NCBI GenBank assembly: GCA_018657955.1
Contig: JABHWD010000030.1
Coordinates: forward strand, 1 to 36,392
Origin: Flavobacteriaceae bacterium
GTDB lineage: Bacteria > Bacteroidota > Bacteroidia > Flavobacteriales > Flavobacteriaceae
Length of the DNA stretch: 36,392 bases
Reading direction: 5' to 3'
The notes under the pieces: model-generated
What the model saw: only the letters and a program-made list of their open reading frames with translations
What the model was told of the DNA's origin: nothing
Database searches by the model: none
Translations under genes and position numbers: made by a program
Shown here: positions 35,349 to 36,392 of the stretch, one piece after another
How the letters are laid out: every line of letters starts with the position of its first letter
How positions within the stretch are numbered: position 1 is the first letter of the stretch

Positions 35349-35378
35349 TTGGAAGCAAAAAAAACGGTTCTATATTTG
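35349..35378 (+). promoter_or_regulatory. rRNA promoter P2
   Basis: TTG (35349-35351) then 19 nt then TATATTTG (35371-35378), followed by CGTCCTGCTAT. It lies 108 nt after P1 and about 160 nt before 16S. P1 and P2 share TATATTTGCRTCC, so both are probably strong, growth-linked starts for the rrn operon. Confidence 0.75.
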
Positions 35379-35450
35379 CGTCCTGCTATATTTTATAGAA
35401 GAAGCAGATAAGAATCTATGTTCATTAAAATATTGAATGATTGACAGCGT

Positions 35451-35473
35451 AAAATAAATTTTTAATTTATTTT
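35451..35473. repeat. Perfect AT inverted repeat in the rRNA leader
   Basis: AAAATAAATT and AATTTATTTT separated by TTT form a perfect 10-bp hairpin between P2 and 16S. It may take part in antitermination or processing of the precursor; nothing in the sequence decides this. Confidence 0.6.
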
Positions 35474-35540
35474 CAGAGAATAAACCATTTTGAGATGATA
35501 GAATAGAATTCTTTAGTTGTTAAATATATTTATAAATTTA

Positions 35541-36392
<852 letters not shown>

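Larger units (their letters stand above)
35183..35540 (+). other. Intergenic rRNA leader region
   Basis: No protein gene is visible in these 358 nt. They hold a weak hairpin after the porin gene, two tandem promoters, a perfect AT hairpin (35451-35473), and a stem-loop immediately before 16S (GTTAAAT 35519-35525 with ATTTAAC 35536-35542), which may belong to processing. No tRNA is found upstream of 16S. Confidence 0.7.

Overview
The window is very AT-rich, CpG-poor and densely packed, and it comes from a member of the Bacteroidota, most likely the order Flavobacteriales. The evidence is the gene set (GYDIA-type GHMP kinase beside class II HMG-CoA reductase, LptC-TPR-outer-membrane cluster, putative porin beside rnhB, LysS with a C-terminal extension), the TAnnTTTG type of -7 promoter element upstream of several genes, and a 16S rRNA 5' part of flavobacterial character at the right end. 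Gaps of a few bases, overlapping stops and starts, and convergent genes that overlap at their 3' ends suggest a compact, probably marine genome. I did not settle the family.

Layout. 1-6751 (+): a cell-envelope cluster with an outer-membrane barrel protein (5' end cut by the window edge), a TPR protein, LptC, a 63-aa membrane protein, a CNNM/CBS/CorC-type membrane protein and a PpiD/SurA-like chaperone. 6753-8973 (-): HMG-CoA reductase and GYDIA kinase (mevalonate pathway). 9103-12930 (+): two tandem POT peptide transporters and a periplasmic thioredoxin-fold protein. 12891-15070 (-): surE, a small membrane protein, lpxB. 15183-18365 (+): tail-specific protease Prc and a DppC-type ABC permease. 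18362-21023 (-): a 44-aa cysteine-rich DUF5522-like protein, urocanate hydratase and a DUF4136-like lipoprotein. 21098-25358 (+): a GH73 glucosaminidase-LysM gene split by a 3.5-kb segment that carries icmF. 25354-25467: a candidate structured RNA. 25574-29187 (-): lysS, a serine beta-lactamase-family lipoprotein, a small secreted protein, a small Smr-domain protein. 29318-30186 (+): Pmp3/YqaE-like peptide and lipB. 30183-33146 (-): rnhB and a 784-aa lipoprotein. 33215-35182 (+): putative porin. 35183-35540: rRNA leader with two tandem promoters. 35541 to the end: 16S rRNA, cut by the window edge.

The most interesting signal is at 21736-25358. The adenosylcobalamin-dependent mutase gene icmF differs from everything around it (many CGN arginine codons, frequent CpG, an 18-bp perfect palindrome inside the ORF). 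It sits inside the LysM domain of the glucosaminidase gene: the first half of LysM is just upstream of icmF, the second half begins within the icmF stop codon, and no transposase or integrase gene is present. The insert appears to begin inside the icmF promoter and to end inside its last codons, so it looks like a fragment of foreign DNA integrated by illegitimate recombination. The interrupted gene has also gained frameshifts. Beyond this and the candidate RNA, most of the window is ordinary flavobacterial core genome. I see no CRISPR array, no defence cluster, no transposase and no tRNA.
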